The position numbers were made by a program, and so were the translations under genes. From positions 1 through 64,000 of the forward strand of contig CAZFSS010000010.1 of the NCBI GenBank assembly GCA_964521715.1: a DNA stretch of 64,000 nucleotides, in the 5' to 3' direction. Shown in pieces: positions 32,399 through 40,356 of the stretch (positions are counted from its first letter, which is position 1; the number at the start of each line of letters is the position of its first letter). The notes beneath the pieces are model-generated. The model saw nothing but the letters and a program-made list of their open reading frames with translations. It was not told where the DNA came from and did no database searches. The stretch is from DAOVRD01 sp964521715. Its GTDB lineage: Bacteria > Planctomycetota > Brocadiia > SM23-32.

Positions 32399-34303
32399 TC
32401 ACGCGTTCAGCGTATGCTCGTTGATCCAGGCGAGGATCCTCTGGAAGTAGTGGCGGCGGTGCTGCGGCTCGCCGATGCCGTGCGCCTCGCGCGGGTAATA
32501 GAGCAGCTCCGTCTCCACCCCGCGCGCCTTCAGCGCCCGGTAGAGCTCCCCCGACTGGCCCGGGGGCACGCGCTTGTCCACCTCCCCCGTGATGACGAGC
32601 GTCGGCGTCTTGACGCGGTCGGCGTAGTAAAGGGGCGACTGCTTGAGCCAGAAGGAGTCACTGAAGCTCGTCGCCGCCTTGCCGCTGCTGTAATACTGGA
32701 AGCGCGGGATGTCCGTCGCGCCCCACATGCTGATGTTGTTGATGACGGCCGCCACCGCCACGGCGCAGCGGAAGCGGTTCGTGTGCCCGATCGTCCAGGC
32801 GGTCAGGTATCCGCCGTAGCTGCCGCCGAAGACGGCCATCCGTTTGCGGTCCACGACGCCGCGGCGGATCAGGGCGTCCACGCCGGCCATGATGTCGGCG
32901 AACGGGCCGTCGCCCCAGTCGCGGACGATCTTGCGCGTGAAGGCACGCCCGTAGCCCGTGCTGCCGCGGAAGTTGGGCATGAAGCAGGCGTAGCCGGCGG
33001 CGCAGAAGACGTTGGGCGCGAGCGCCGAGGCGCAGCTATTCAGCGACGCGCCGTAGGGGCCGCCGTGGGGCATCAGGATCAGGGGGAACGGCTTCCGCGC
33101 GCCGGCCTTCGTCGGCAGGTAGAGCAGCCCCTCCGCGTCGTGCTTCTTCTCGCTGCGCCAACGGGGCGCCTCGGCCTGCGCGAGGCGGACGTTCCCGAGC
33201 GTGCGGTTCAGGTTCGTGAGCGCGGCGGGGCCGTCGCCGCCGTCGAGGGCGATGCTGAACACCTCGTCGGGCTTCTGCGCCTCGGAGTAGAAGTAGAAGG
33301 CCCGGCCGGCCCCGGGCGCCATGGCCGACTGGAACGCGACGCCCGGCCCGGTGTCGAGAAGCTGCGGCCTGCCTCCGACGGCGCAGCCCCCGATCCTTTG
33401 GGAGGTGCCGACGCCCGTCTCGAACAGGACCCGGCCGTCCGGCAGCCAGCGGGCGTTGACGCTCTGGAGGTCGAAGCCGCGCGCGACTCGCCGCTTCGAG
33501 CCGTCGCCCAGGTCCACGACCTTGGCCACGGTGTGGAAGAGGTCGCGCTCGTCGTAGGCCTCGCAGATCAGCGCGCTCTTGCCGTCCGCCGAGACGCCGA
33601 TGCGGCCCTCGACCGCGTGCCCGCGCACGGGGCAGACGGTGCGCCGGCCGCCGCCCTTCGCGGTGACGATCTTCAGCTCGGACTCGAACCACTGGGAGTC
33701 TATGGTGCCGATGGGGCACGCGACGTAGACCAGGCGCTCGCCGTCGGGGGTCCAGGCCGCGGAGCTAACGTGCTCGTCTTCGGCGGAGAGGCGGACGGGC
33801 TTGCCGCCGCCCCGCGCACTGACGTTCCAGAGGGCGCGGCGGCGCTCGTCGGCGTCGCAGGTCCACCAGTCGTGCTTCTTCTCGTCGCGCTCTTTCTCGG
33901 CCGGGGTCTTGGCGGCGACCGCGATGACGGCGAGGCGGCGTCCCTCGGGGCTCCACTCGAACCTGACCACGCCGTCCTCGAAGTCCGTCACGGGCCGTCC
34001 TTCGGAGAGGGCGCCCTTCATGACGAAGACCTGGCGCTTCTTATCGTCGCGTTCGGCGACGTAAGCCAGGCTCCGCCCGTTCGGACTGAGGGCCGGCTGG
34101 GCGGATTTCCCGCCGAACGTCACCTGCCAGGCGCCGCCGTCCTCGCTCCAGGCCCAGACGTCGCTGACCTGCTTGTTCCCCTTCAGGTTGGCCTGGGAGA
34201 CGGCGAATGCCGCTGTCCGGCCGTCCGGGGCGACCGACAGGTCGGTCAGCGCCCGGTGCTTGAACACGTCCGCGATCGTGAACGTTCGGCTTCCCTTGGC
34301 CAT
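32399..34303 (-). CDS. S9-family prolyl oligopeptidase / acylaminoacyl peptidase
   Basis: 634 residues from the ATG at 34303 (GGGGAAAG just upstream); an in-frame ATG at 34321 is also possible. An N-terminal beta-propeller (to about 380) is followed by an alpha/beta-hydrolase domain with the serine in GGSYGGYL, the aspartate in GEVDKRVPP and the histidine in REAHGIGEPQ. HGGPYGA supplies the oxyanion hole. Such enzymes cleave short peptides, with the propeller limiting access. No signal peptide is seen, so it is probably cytosolic. It is the intact member of a set of duplicated fragments: its tail recurs at 28513 and 31325, and its first 31 codons recur at 35998. Upstream it carries a copy of the plsY tail. 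Confidence 0.92.
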   Translation of the reverse strand: MAKGSRTFTIADVFKHRALTDLSVAPDGRTAAFAVSQANLKGNKQVSDVWAWSEDGGAWQVTFGGKSAQPALSPNGRSLAYVAERDDKKRQVFVMKGALSEGRPVTDFEDGVVRFEWSPEGRRLAVIAVAAKTPAEKERDEKKHDWWTCDADERRRALWNVSARGGGKPVRLSAEDEHVSSAAWTPDGERLVYVACPIGTIDSQWFESELKIVTAKGGGRRTVCPVRGHAVEGRIGVSADGKSALICEAYDERDLFHTVAKVVDLGDGSKRRVARGFDLQSVNARWLPDGRVLFETGVGTSQRIGGCAVGGRPQLLDTGPGVAFQSAMAPGAGRAFYFYSEAQKPDEVFSIALDGGDGPAALTNLNRTLGNVRLAQAEAPRWRSEKKHDAEGLLYLPTKAGARKPFPLILMPHGGPYGASLNSCASALAPNVFCAAGYACFMPNFRGSTGYGRAFTRKIVRDWGDGPFADIMAGVDALIRRGVVDRKRMAVFGGSYGGYLTAWTIGHTNRFRCAVAVAAVINNISMWGATDIPRFQYYSSGKAATSFSDSFWLKQSPLYYADRVKTPTLVITGEVDKRVPPGQSGELYRALKARGVETELLYYPREAHGIGEPQHRRHYFQRILAWINEHTLNA

Positions 34304-34416
34304 AGTGCTTTCCCCTTCCATCTTGCCGGGACGAGCGGAGCGAAGCCGCTTGCTTTACTCCCCGCCTTCGGGCCTGGGGCGGCCGACCCTGTGTTCGGTG
34401 CCGGCCGCCAGGCGGT
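34229..34416 (-). repeat. Copy 1: S9 5' end plus plsY 3' tail
   Basis: Matches 35998-36185 over about 187 bases with about 8 differences. It covers the first codons of S9 (to DLSVA), the spacer and the last 20 or so codons of plsY. As no plsY is attached here, the tail is a remnant. Confidence 0.85.
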
Positions 34417-34470
34417 ACCTGAAGTAGGCTCTCCGGCCCTTGGCAAGTTCACATGCCCGGCCCGGCGCTG

Positions 34471-35967
34471 TCAATGAGCCGTGATCAGGCTCAGCTCGTA
34501 GTGTTCGGAGATCCACTTCTGGGCCCAGTCTTCGTTCTCGCCATACCTCAGCCGGATGTCAGGCGGGCCGCCGGCCAGGACGATGACCGTCTGCACGCAG
34601 GAATACCGTACTCCACTCCAAGGGTCTCGCAGTGCCCGGAGCGCCAGGAACGGGAGAGCGCGGCGGGCGACCTCGTTCGGCGCGTCGTCACTGGTTTCAG
34701 CAAGTGCCAAAGCGGCCTCGTCGCGCACCATGTTGTCTGGGTCATTGAGCAGCATGACCAGCACGTCCACGCCCTCGGCCGTATCAGAGAACCGGCCCAG
34801 ATTCTCAGCTGTGTTGGCGCGTATCCAAGGGGGATTCTGTTGCGGCACCGGCGGCGGCGCAGCGTGCACCAACGTCACCCACGCGAGGAACGCTTCCCTT
34901 CCCGTGCCCTCCAGCGCCTGTTCGGCCTGCTCAGCGGCGTGCTCAAGCGCCTCGTGCTCTTGCTCCCAGTCCGCCGGCCGGATAGAAGGCGGTTCTTCCC
35001 TCGCTGCGGTGAGGCAGCCCTCCCATCGGCCTAGAAGGTACTGTGCCCGTAGCGTGTCGTCCTGAACGGTCGAGGTGAGCAGGTTCCACCACTTGTCATC
35101 CTGCCAGCCCGAGGCGGCACACCTGGCAGCGTAATATGCTTCTGCAAGGCTGATCAATGCGGCGGGGTTCTGCTGGGGAGGCAAGTCACGGATCGCTTCC
35201 TCACCGCGCAAGGCACTCAGGTCACAGTGTTCCTGAATCCACTTGCGGGCTGCCGCCTCTGTTTTCTCAGTTGTACCCTCCTCCGACGGGCCGAAATCCG
35301 CTCCCACGAGTTGCCCCAGTTTTCGGGCTGCGTACCTCCTCACACTGTCCTCCGAGTCGAGCATGACGCGAACCGCCAGGAACGGCACGGCGCGGCGCGC
35401 CGGCGCCGTTGGAGGGCCAGACGACCGGTCCCACATCACAGCCGCCACGCGTACATCGGCCAAAGGGTCGTTCAGGAGCATGATTAGGAGGGTAATCCTC
35501 TCTTTCTCCGGCTCTCCGTCGCTACTGAACGTGCATAGAAATGCCGCTGCGCCCAGCCGCTCCGCCCCGTTCGCCGAGCGCACGCCAGTCGCACAGGCAA
35601 GGAGAGCCGCGTCAGAGGCAGACAGGGCATTGGCAAGGTCTCCGTACTCGTCAGAGAACGCCTTGTGACGCTTCTCGTACTCCTCCGGCGAACTCGTTGC
35701 GTCAAATGGCAGCTCGAATCCGGTGATTAGGGTGTAGGGGACTATTGCCATCGCCCGATTCCACATGTACATGGCCCGGCGGGAGCTATCCCCGCAGGCT
35801 TCCATGAGCAGCTTGAACGACTCCGCGTCCTTCCACTGCAAATCAGCGCAGGTGGCCAGGTACACGGCCTCCTTCAGGCTCTCCTTCTGCGCATCCTCAG
35901 CCGTGGCGGGCAGAGCAATTGCCACTGCAGCGCACAGTCCCAGTACCAACATCAGTCCACGTGACAT
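34471..35967 (-). CDS. Exported HEAT-like repeat protein with internal duplication
   Basis: 498 residues from the ATG at 35967, which has GAGGAG about 8 bases upstream and a signal peptide (MSRGLMLVLGLCAAVAIALP, then ATA). The body is helical. Two halves share the pattern LLNDPLADVRVAAVMWDRSS with RRAVPFLAVRVMLDSEDSVR, against LLNDPDNMVRDEAALALAE with RRALPFLALRALRDPWSGVR. Each ends in a similar W-I-x-E-H-x-x-L-S motif (RKWIQEHCDLSAL and QKWISEHYELSLI). It lies between two copies of the S9 start. The frame stays open upstream into the duplicated S9 start at 36090, so a fusion with S9 residues is possible, although the internal signal is well supported. Confidence 0.7.
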   Translation of the reverse strand: MSRGLMLVLGLCAAVAIALPATAEDAQKESLKEAVYLATCADLQWKDAESFKLLMEACGDSSRRAMYMWNRAMAIVPYTLITGFELPFDATSSPEEYEKRHKAFSDEYGDLANALSASDAALLACATGVRSANGAERLGAAAFLCTFSSDGEPEKERITLLIMLLNDPLADVRVAAVMWDRSSGPPTAPARRAVPFLAVRVMLDSEDSVRRYAARKLGQLVGADFGPSEEGTTEKTEAAARKWIQEHCDLSALRGEEAIRDLPPQQNPAALISLAEAYYAARCAASGWQDDKWWNLLTSTVQDDTLRAQYLLGRWEGCLTAAREEPPSIRPADWEQEHEALEHAAEQAEQALEGTGREAFLAWVTLVHAAPPPVPQQNPPWIRANTAENLGRFSDTAEGVDVLVMLLNDPDNMVRDEAALALAETSDDAPNEVARRALPFLALRALRDPWSGVRYSCVQTVIVLAGGPPDIRLRYGENEDWAQKWISEHYELSLITAH

Positions 35968-35997
35968 CCCCGCGCTCCTCGCACCCGGGGCGACCGA

Positions 35998-36185
35998 CGC
36001 GACCGACAGGTCGGTCAGCGCCCGGTGCTTGAACACGTCGGCGATCGTGAACGTTCGGCTTCCCTTGGCCATAGTGCTTTCCCCTTCCATCTTGCCGGGA
36101 CGAGCGGAGCGACGCCGCTTGCCTTACTGCCCGCCTTCGGGCCTGGGGCGGCCGACCTTGCGTTCGGTGCCGACCGTCAGGCGGC
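35998..36185 (-). repeat. Copy 2: S9 5' end plus plsY 3' tail (native plsY)
   Basis: The first 31 S9 codons directly follow the intact plsY. Differences from copy 1 are scattered single bases, plus a duplicated GCGACCGAC at the S9-proximal edge. The reading frame then continues into the HEAT-like gene. Confidence 0.85.
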
Positions 36186-36801
36186 GGATGTTGGAACGGT
36201 GCAGCCAGATGACGAACACGCAGCCCAGCGCCGTGAGCACGGTCAGGTAGACACCTGATCCGAGCGGCTCCCGCTGGAGGAGCCAGACCGCCACGGGCAT
36301 GGCGAGGGCCGCCGACACCGAAGCCAGCGACACGTAGCGCCAGACGGCGAACATGACGGCCCAGACACCCGCCGCAATGAGCAGCGCCCAGGGCGCCAGG
36401 ACCAGAAAGACGCCCGTGCTCGTCGCGACTGCCTTGCCGCCCTTGAAGCCGAGGTAGACCGGGAAGACGTGGCCCAGGATGGCGGCGACGGCGGTGACGA
36501 TGACGAGCGGCGACGGATCGTGCGGCCCGGAGGCAGCCAGACGTCCCGCCGCCAGCGTCGGCAGGAACCCCTTTGAGAGGTCGAGCAGGAAGATGAGGGG
36601 GAAGAACCTGAGCCCCAGCACGCGCGCGGCGTTGGTCGCGCCGATGTTGCCGCTGCCCGTGCGGCGGATGTCCACGCCCTTGATGAGCCTGGCCGCCAGG
36701 AACCCGAACGGCACGGAGCCGTACAGGTAGGCTGCGGCGGGCAGCGCGTAGGCCCACGGGCCCGTTTGTAGCGCCAGGAGCGACAAGGTCGCCGTCCCCA
36801 C
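36124..36801 (-). CDS. plsY: Glycerol-3-phosphate acyltransferase PlsY
   Basis: 225 residues, polytopic. PlsY uses acyl-phosphate to acylate glycerol-3-phosphate in the first step of phospholipid synthesis. The three conserved motifs are present: SVPFGFLAAR with GVDIRRTGSGNIGATNAAR, a mid-protein GHVFPVYLGFKGGKAVATS, and a C-terminal IWLHRSNIRRLTVGTE. The start has a promoter at 36823-36851 and a short leader. Its 3' tail is duplicated at 34340-34416. Confidence 0.95.
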   Translation of the reverse strand: MGTATLSLLALQTGPWAYALPAAAYLYGSVPFGFLAARLIKGVDIRRTGSGNIGATNAARVLGLRFFPLIFLLDLSKGFLPTLAAGRLAASGPHDPSPLVIVTAVAAILGHVFPVYLGFKGGKAVATSTGVFLVLAPWALLIAAGVWAVMFAVWRYVSLASVSAALAMPVAVWLLQREPLGSGVYLTVLTALGCVFVIWLHRSNIRRLTVGTERKVGRPRPEGGQ

Positions 36802-36822
36802 GAGGCCGCTGAAACGGGCGCC

Positions 36823-36851
36823 ATTATACGTGCCGGGACTTGCCGTGGAAA
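36823..36851 (-). promoter_or_regulatory. Promoter of plsY
   Basis: Perfect TATAAT (36828-36823) and TTTCCA (36851-36846) on the minus strand, spacer 17. The start near 36816 gives a leader of about 15 bases. Confidence 0.55.
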
Positions 36852-36912
36852 AGCGGCCGGGCGGCGGCTCCGGGGCGGCGGTCGCACCGCGGCTCCGGCC
36901 CGCTCCGCCGCT

Positions 36913-39285
36913 TCAGCGCGCAACGGCCCCGGCGTCGAAGGGGCGGGGCAGGGCGGCGATCACGGGCAGCCAGGCGCGGTACCGCTCCAGGCGCCACGGC
37001 CGCTGCCCGGCGAGGTAATGGTTGCCGCACTCCTCGCCGTCCGCCTCCCACGTTATCAGGAAGAGGCGCTCCGGCCCGGGGCCGGTCTGGATGAGGTCCA
37101 CGCGCCAGTTCTGATTTGGGGGAGCTTCGAACGCGCCCCCGGCGACGGCCTCGCCCGTATCTGCATCGAGCACGAGGTACTCGACGTGGGCGGAGTCCCG
37201 ACTGTCATTGCAGACGACCAGGGGCGCCCGGCCCTCCGCGTCCGGCTCGCCGATCATGACGCAGACGGGCTTCTGCACGCGGCGGATGTAGTGATAGGCG
37301 AGCTTCTTGGCGAAGTAGTAGTCCACGACGGCGTCGGAGAACTGCGGCCAGCCGTCCAGCACGTTCCACCACAGGATGCCGCTTGCATGCCACTTGCGCA
37401 GGCGGGTGGACTCGATGAAGAACTTGTTGGCCTCCGCCTGGGTTATCTGGCTGGCCAGGGCGAAGCTCTCCAGGTCATCCGGCACGCTGCCGAACAGCTC
37501 GCGCACCTGGTTCGCCATGAGCCCGATGCGGTCCCGCCGCACTGCGGTGTGCTGCCAGTGATAGACCGAGTGCACCTGCCACTCGTCGTTATCCTGCCAC
37601 GGCCAGAGACTGCCCGGCGAGACGAAGCGCTTGATCGAAGACACGTTCGGGCAGCCGTGATAGCCGATCTCCCCGATGAAGTGCGCCGTGTGGTCCGTGT
37701 AGAAGGGGGCCTTGAAGTAGCCGCGCGGGCCCCACAGGTGCTGCTCCGGGGTCCGCTCTGCCTCTCCCCTCCGCCAGGCCTCGGGAGGGATGTAAGGCGA
37801 GCTGGGCACGTAATGGCGATAGGGGTCGCAACGGTGCACGGCCCGGGGGATGACCTCGCGCGTAAGCCGGTTGCTCTCCGGCGAGAGGCCGTCGCTGACG
37901 TAGGCTGCGTCGATCTCATTGTCGCCGCACCATACGGCGAGGGAGGGGTGATTGCGCAGCTTCCGGACGACGGACTCGATCTCGGCGCGGACCTGCGAGA
38001 GGAAGCCCTCCGTCTGCGGGTAGCGGTTGCAGGCGAAGGCGAAGTCCTGCCAGACCAGTATGCCCTTCTCGTCGCAGAGGTCGAAGAAGGGGTGGTCCTC
38101 ATAGACGTTGCCGCCCCAGCAGCGGACCATGGTGCAGCCCAAGTCGTCAAGGAGCGCGATTGCACCGCCGAGTCGCTCGCCGTCGCGGCTGTGGAAGGGG
38201 TCCAGGGGCACCCAGTTGGGGCCCTTGATCATGATCGGCTCGCCGTTGACGTAGAAGACGAAGTGCCCGGCGGGATCGGGCGGTGTGTCGAGCCTGGCCG
38301 GACCGGCGTCCGGCTTCCCCTGCGGCGGGCGGGGCGCAACCGTCCCCGTTCGGTCCAGGACGACCGTGCGGAGGCCGATCCGGTCGATGCGTTCGGCCAG
38401 GACGTCGCCGTCTCTGCACAGCCGGGCCGTCACCGCGTAGAGGTTGGGCTCGCCGTATCCGCGGGGCCACCAGAGCCGGGCGTCCGGCACGCGGATTCGG
38501 CACGTGCCCGCCACGAACTCCGCGGGCCACTCGCGGCTGAACGAATGCTCGCCGCAGGTTCCGTGGAACTGGAGGGAGAGCCCCTCCAGCGTCGGCGCCG
38601 CAGTGCGGAACTGGTACTTCACGCCCAGGAGGGCGCCCTTGCCGTCAACCGCCATGGTCCAGTAGTAGAGCTGCTCGATGGCGTCGGGCGGACGCTCCTC
38701 AAGACGGACCGAGCGCCAGATCCCGGCCGAGACGGCGCGCGGCATGATGTCCCAGCCCCACATGTGGGCCGGCTTGCGGACTGGCTGGCACTCGTCCCGG
38801 CCCTCCCAGCTCATGCAGGAGGCGTCGAAGCTCTGGCGCCGGGCGTAGTCGAGGGCCGACTCGAGGCGAACGGCGATGCGGTTGAGCCGCCCGGGACGAA
38901 GGGCGTCCGTCACGTCGAACCGGTGCTCGATGAGCATGTTTGCCGCCCGGCCCACTTCGACGCCGTTCAGCCAGACCGTGGCGAGCGTGTCCAGGCCGTC
39001 GAAGGTCAGGTCCCAGCGTTGCAGGGGCGGCCCTTCCGGCGCTTCGAACTCCCGGGCGTACCACCATTCGCAGTACTCAAACGGACGGAGCAGCCGGATG
39101 TTGTCGGCATAGAACGGATCGGGGATCACGCCGGCGCGCTGAAGGTCCAGTTCGACGTTGCCGGGCACGCGGGCCGCCACGTGGCTGAGGCCCGCGGCCT
39201 CGAGTTCGTCCGGATGGGATATCCGGCGCTCTGCCTGGGGCGCGTAGAAAAGCTCCCATTCGCCGTCGAGCGAAATGCACCTCAT
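36913..39285 (-). CDS. GH2 beta-mannosidase-like glycoside hydrolase
   Basis: 790 residues of the GH2 mannosidase type: an N-terminal sugar-binding domain (PGNVELDLQRAGVIPDPFY, typical of beta-mannosidases), an Ig-like domain, a TIM barrel and a C-terminal beta domain. The acid/base glutamate is in WCGDNE (about E456) and the nucleophile in FIGEIGYHG (about E538). No signal peptide is visible, so it probably acts in the cytoplasm on imported sugars. It starts 1 base after the UroD-like stop, suggesting translational coupling, and shares an operon with the sulfatase. Specificity for mannosides is by family, not proof. Confidence 0.88.
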   Translation of the reverse strand: MRCISLDGEWELFYAPQAERRISHPDELEAAGLSHVAARVPGNVELDLQRAGVIPDPFYADNIRLLRPFEYCEWWYAREFEAPEGPPLQRWDLTFDGLDTLATVWLNGVEVGRAANMLIEHRFDVTDALRPGRLNRIAVRLESALDYARRQSFDASCMSWEGRDECQPVRKPAHMWGWDIMPRAVSAGIWRSVRLEERPPDAIEQLYYWTMAVDGKGALLGVKYQFRTAAPTLEGLSLQFHGTCGEHSFSREWPAEFVAGTCRIRVPDARLWWPRGYGEPNLYAVTARLCRDGDVLAERIDRIGLRTVVLDRTGTVAPRPPQGKPDAGPARLDTPPDPAGHFVFYVNGEPIMIKGPNWVPLDPFHSRDGERLGGAIALLDDLGCTMVRCWGGNVYEDHPFFDLCDEKGILVWQDFAFACNRYPQTEGFLSQVRAEIESVVRKLRNHPSLAVWCGDNEIDAAYVSDGLSPESNRLTREVIPRAVHRCDPYRHYVPSSPYIPPEAWRRGEAERTPEQHLWGPRGYFKAPFYTDHTAHFIGEIGYHGCPNVSSIKRFVSPGSLWPWQDNDEWQVHSVYHWQHTAVRRDRIGLMANQVRELFGSVPDDLESFALASQITQAEANKFFIESTRLRKWHASGILWWNVLDGWPQFSDAVVDYYFAKKLAYHYIRRVQKPVCVMIGEPDAEGRAPLVVCNDSRDSAHVEYLVLDADTGEAVAGGAFEAPPNQNWRVDLIQTGPGPERLFLITWEADGEECGNHYLAGQRPWRLERYRAWLPVIAALPRPFDAGAVAR

Positions 39286-39286
39286 T

Positions 39287-40312
39287 TCAGATCGCCGTCA
39301 GTTGGGGTTGCAGCGCTTCCCAGAGCTGCGGGGCGCCGTACTTGACGAAAGCGCGGCAGGCGATGTCCTGCCACTTCGGGTCGAGGCCGATGGCCTCGTT
39401 GGAGCCGTAGTAGCCGGCGATGAAGCCGCCTGCCTTGCCGCCGAGGCGCTCGATCATCCTGCGCGCGTCCGCCTCGATCAGGTCCGCGTTGCGCGTCTGG
39501 AGCGTCTTCTGGATGTCGACCGGGCACCAGAAGGCGACGCGTCCGCTGAACTCGTCGGCCAGCCGGTCTATGCCGTATATCTGCGGCTGGTCGAACTGGA
39601 AGAGGTCGATGCCGGCCTCGATCATCCCCTCCATCGCCTCGTAGATGTAGCCGCAGGAATGCATGAAGACGTAGATTCCGCACTGGTGGGCCGTGCGGCA
39701 GAGCCTCTCGAAGCCGGGCTTGAACATCCTGTGCCAGAGCTCGGGGCGGACCAGGAGCTGCTGCTGTGTGCCCCAGTCCTCGGCGAACATGATGCCGTCC
39801 GCGCCTGCCTCCGCCAGTCGGCGGATGGCGCGGTCTATCCGTTCCTCGACCATCCTGAGCAACTGCTCGGCCCTATCCGGCTCGATCAAGACGTCCATCA
39901 GGAAGTTGTCCAGCCGTCGGATCTTGCGTGCGATGTTGAAGGGGAAGCCCTGGATGTGGCCGAGCCTGAACATGCCCGGGTTGGCGGCGAACGTCCTCCG
40001 GGCCCCTTCATAGCGCTCGGGCAGGTCATAGTCAGGCAGCTCCATCTGGTCGAGCCGGTCCCAAGCCTCCAGGACGCCGCGGCAGACCTCGCCCTTGCTG
40101 AACCCTTCGATTCGGGCCCAGGTGTTGCCCCACTCGTCGGTGTGCTCCCACCGGCCGGGCTTGACCTCGACCCAGCCCGTCTCGGGATGCGCGGGGTCGT
40201 CGGACAGTCCCGCCCAGCAGAAATCATGCGGGTAGGGCGGAGGGAGCGCCATGGCGACCCGCTCCGGGTTGGCGAACGTCAGCGTCTTCAGCACGATCTC
40301 TCTGGCCGTCAT
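39287..40312 (-). CDS. Uroporphyrinogen-decarboxylase-family protein (MtaA/CmuA-like)
   Basis: 341 residues with the UroD TIM-barrel layout. The FMHSCG motif (HxCG) is the zinc-binding pattern of corrinoid methyltransferases such as MtaA and CmuA rather than of heme-pathway UroD, which lacks those residues. It may therefore transfer a methyl group. The start at 40312 is preferred because GAGGACGAG lies just upstream. Its stop is 1 base from the start of the GH2 gene and it follows the sulfatase by 44 bases. Demethylation of a methylated sugar is an attractive but unproven idea. Confidence 0.8.
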   Translation of the reverse strand: MTAREIVLKTLTFANPERVAMALPPPYPHDFCWAGLSDDPAHPETGWVEVKPGRWEHTDEWGNTWARIEGFSKGEVCRGVLEAWDRLDQMELPDYDLPERYEGARRTFAANPGMFRLGHIQGFPFNIARKIRRLDNFLMDVLIEPDRAEQLLRMVEERIDRAIRRLAEAGADGIMFAEDWGTQQQLLVRPELWHRMFKPGFERLCRTAHQCGIYVFMHSCGYIYEAMEGMIEAGIDLFQFDQPQIYGIDRLADEFSGRVAFWCPVDIQKTLQTRNADLIEADARRMIERLGGKAGGFIAGYYGSNEAIGLDPKWQDIACRAFVKYGAPQLWEALQPQLTAI

Positions 40313-40356
40313 CTCGTCCTCGTCTTCGCGAGCTGGCAGCCGACCCGGGCGAGGCC

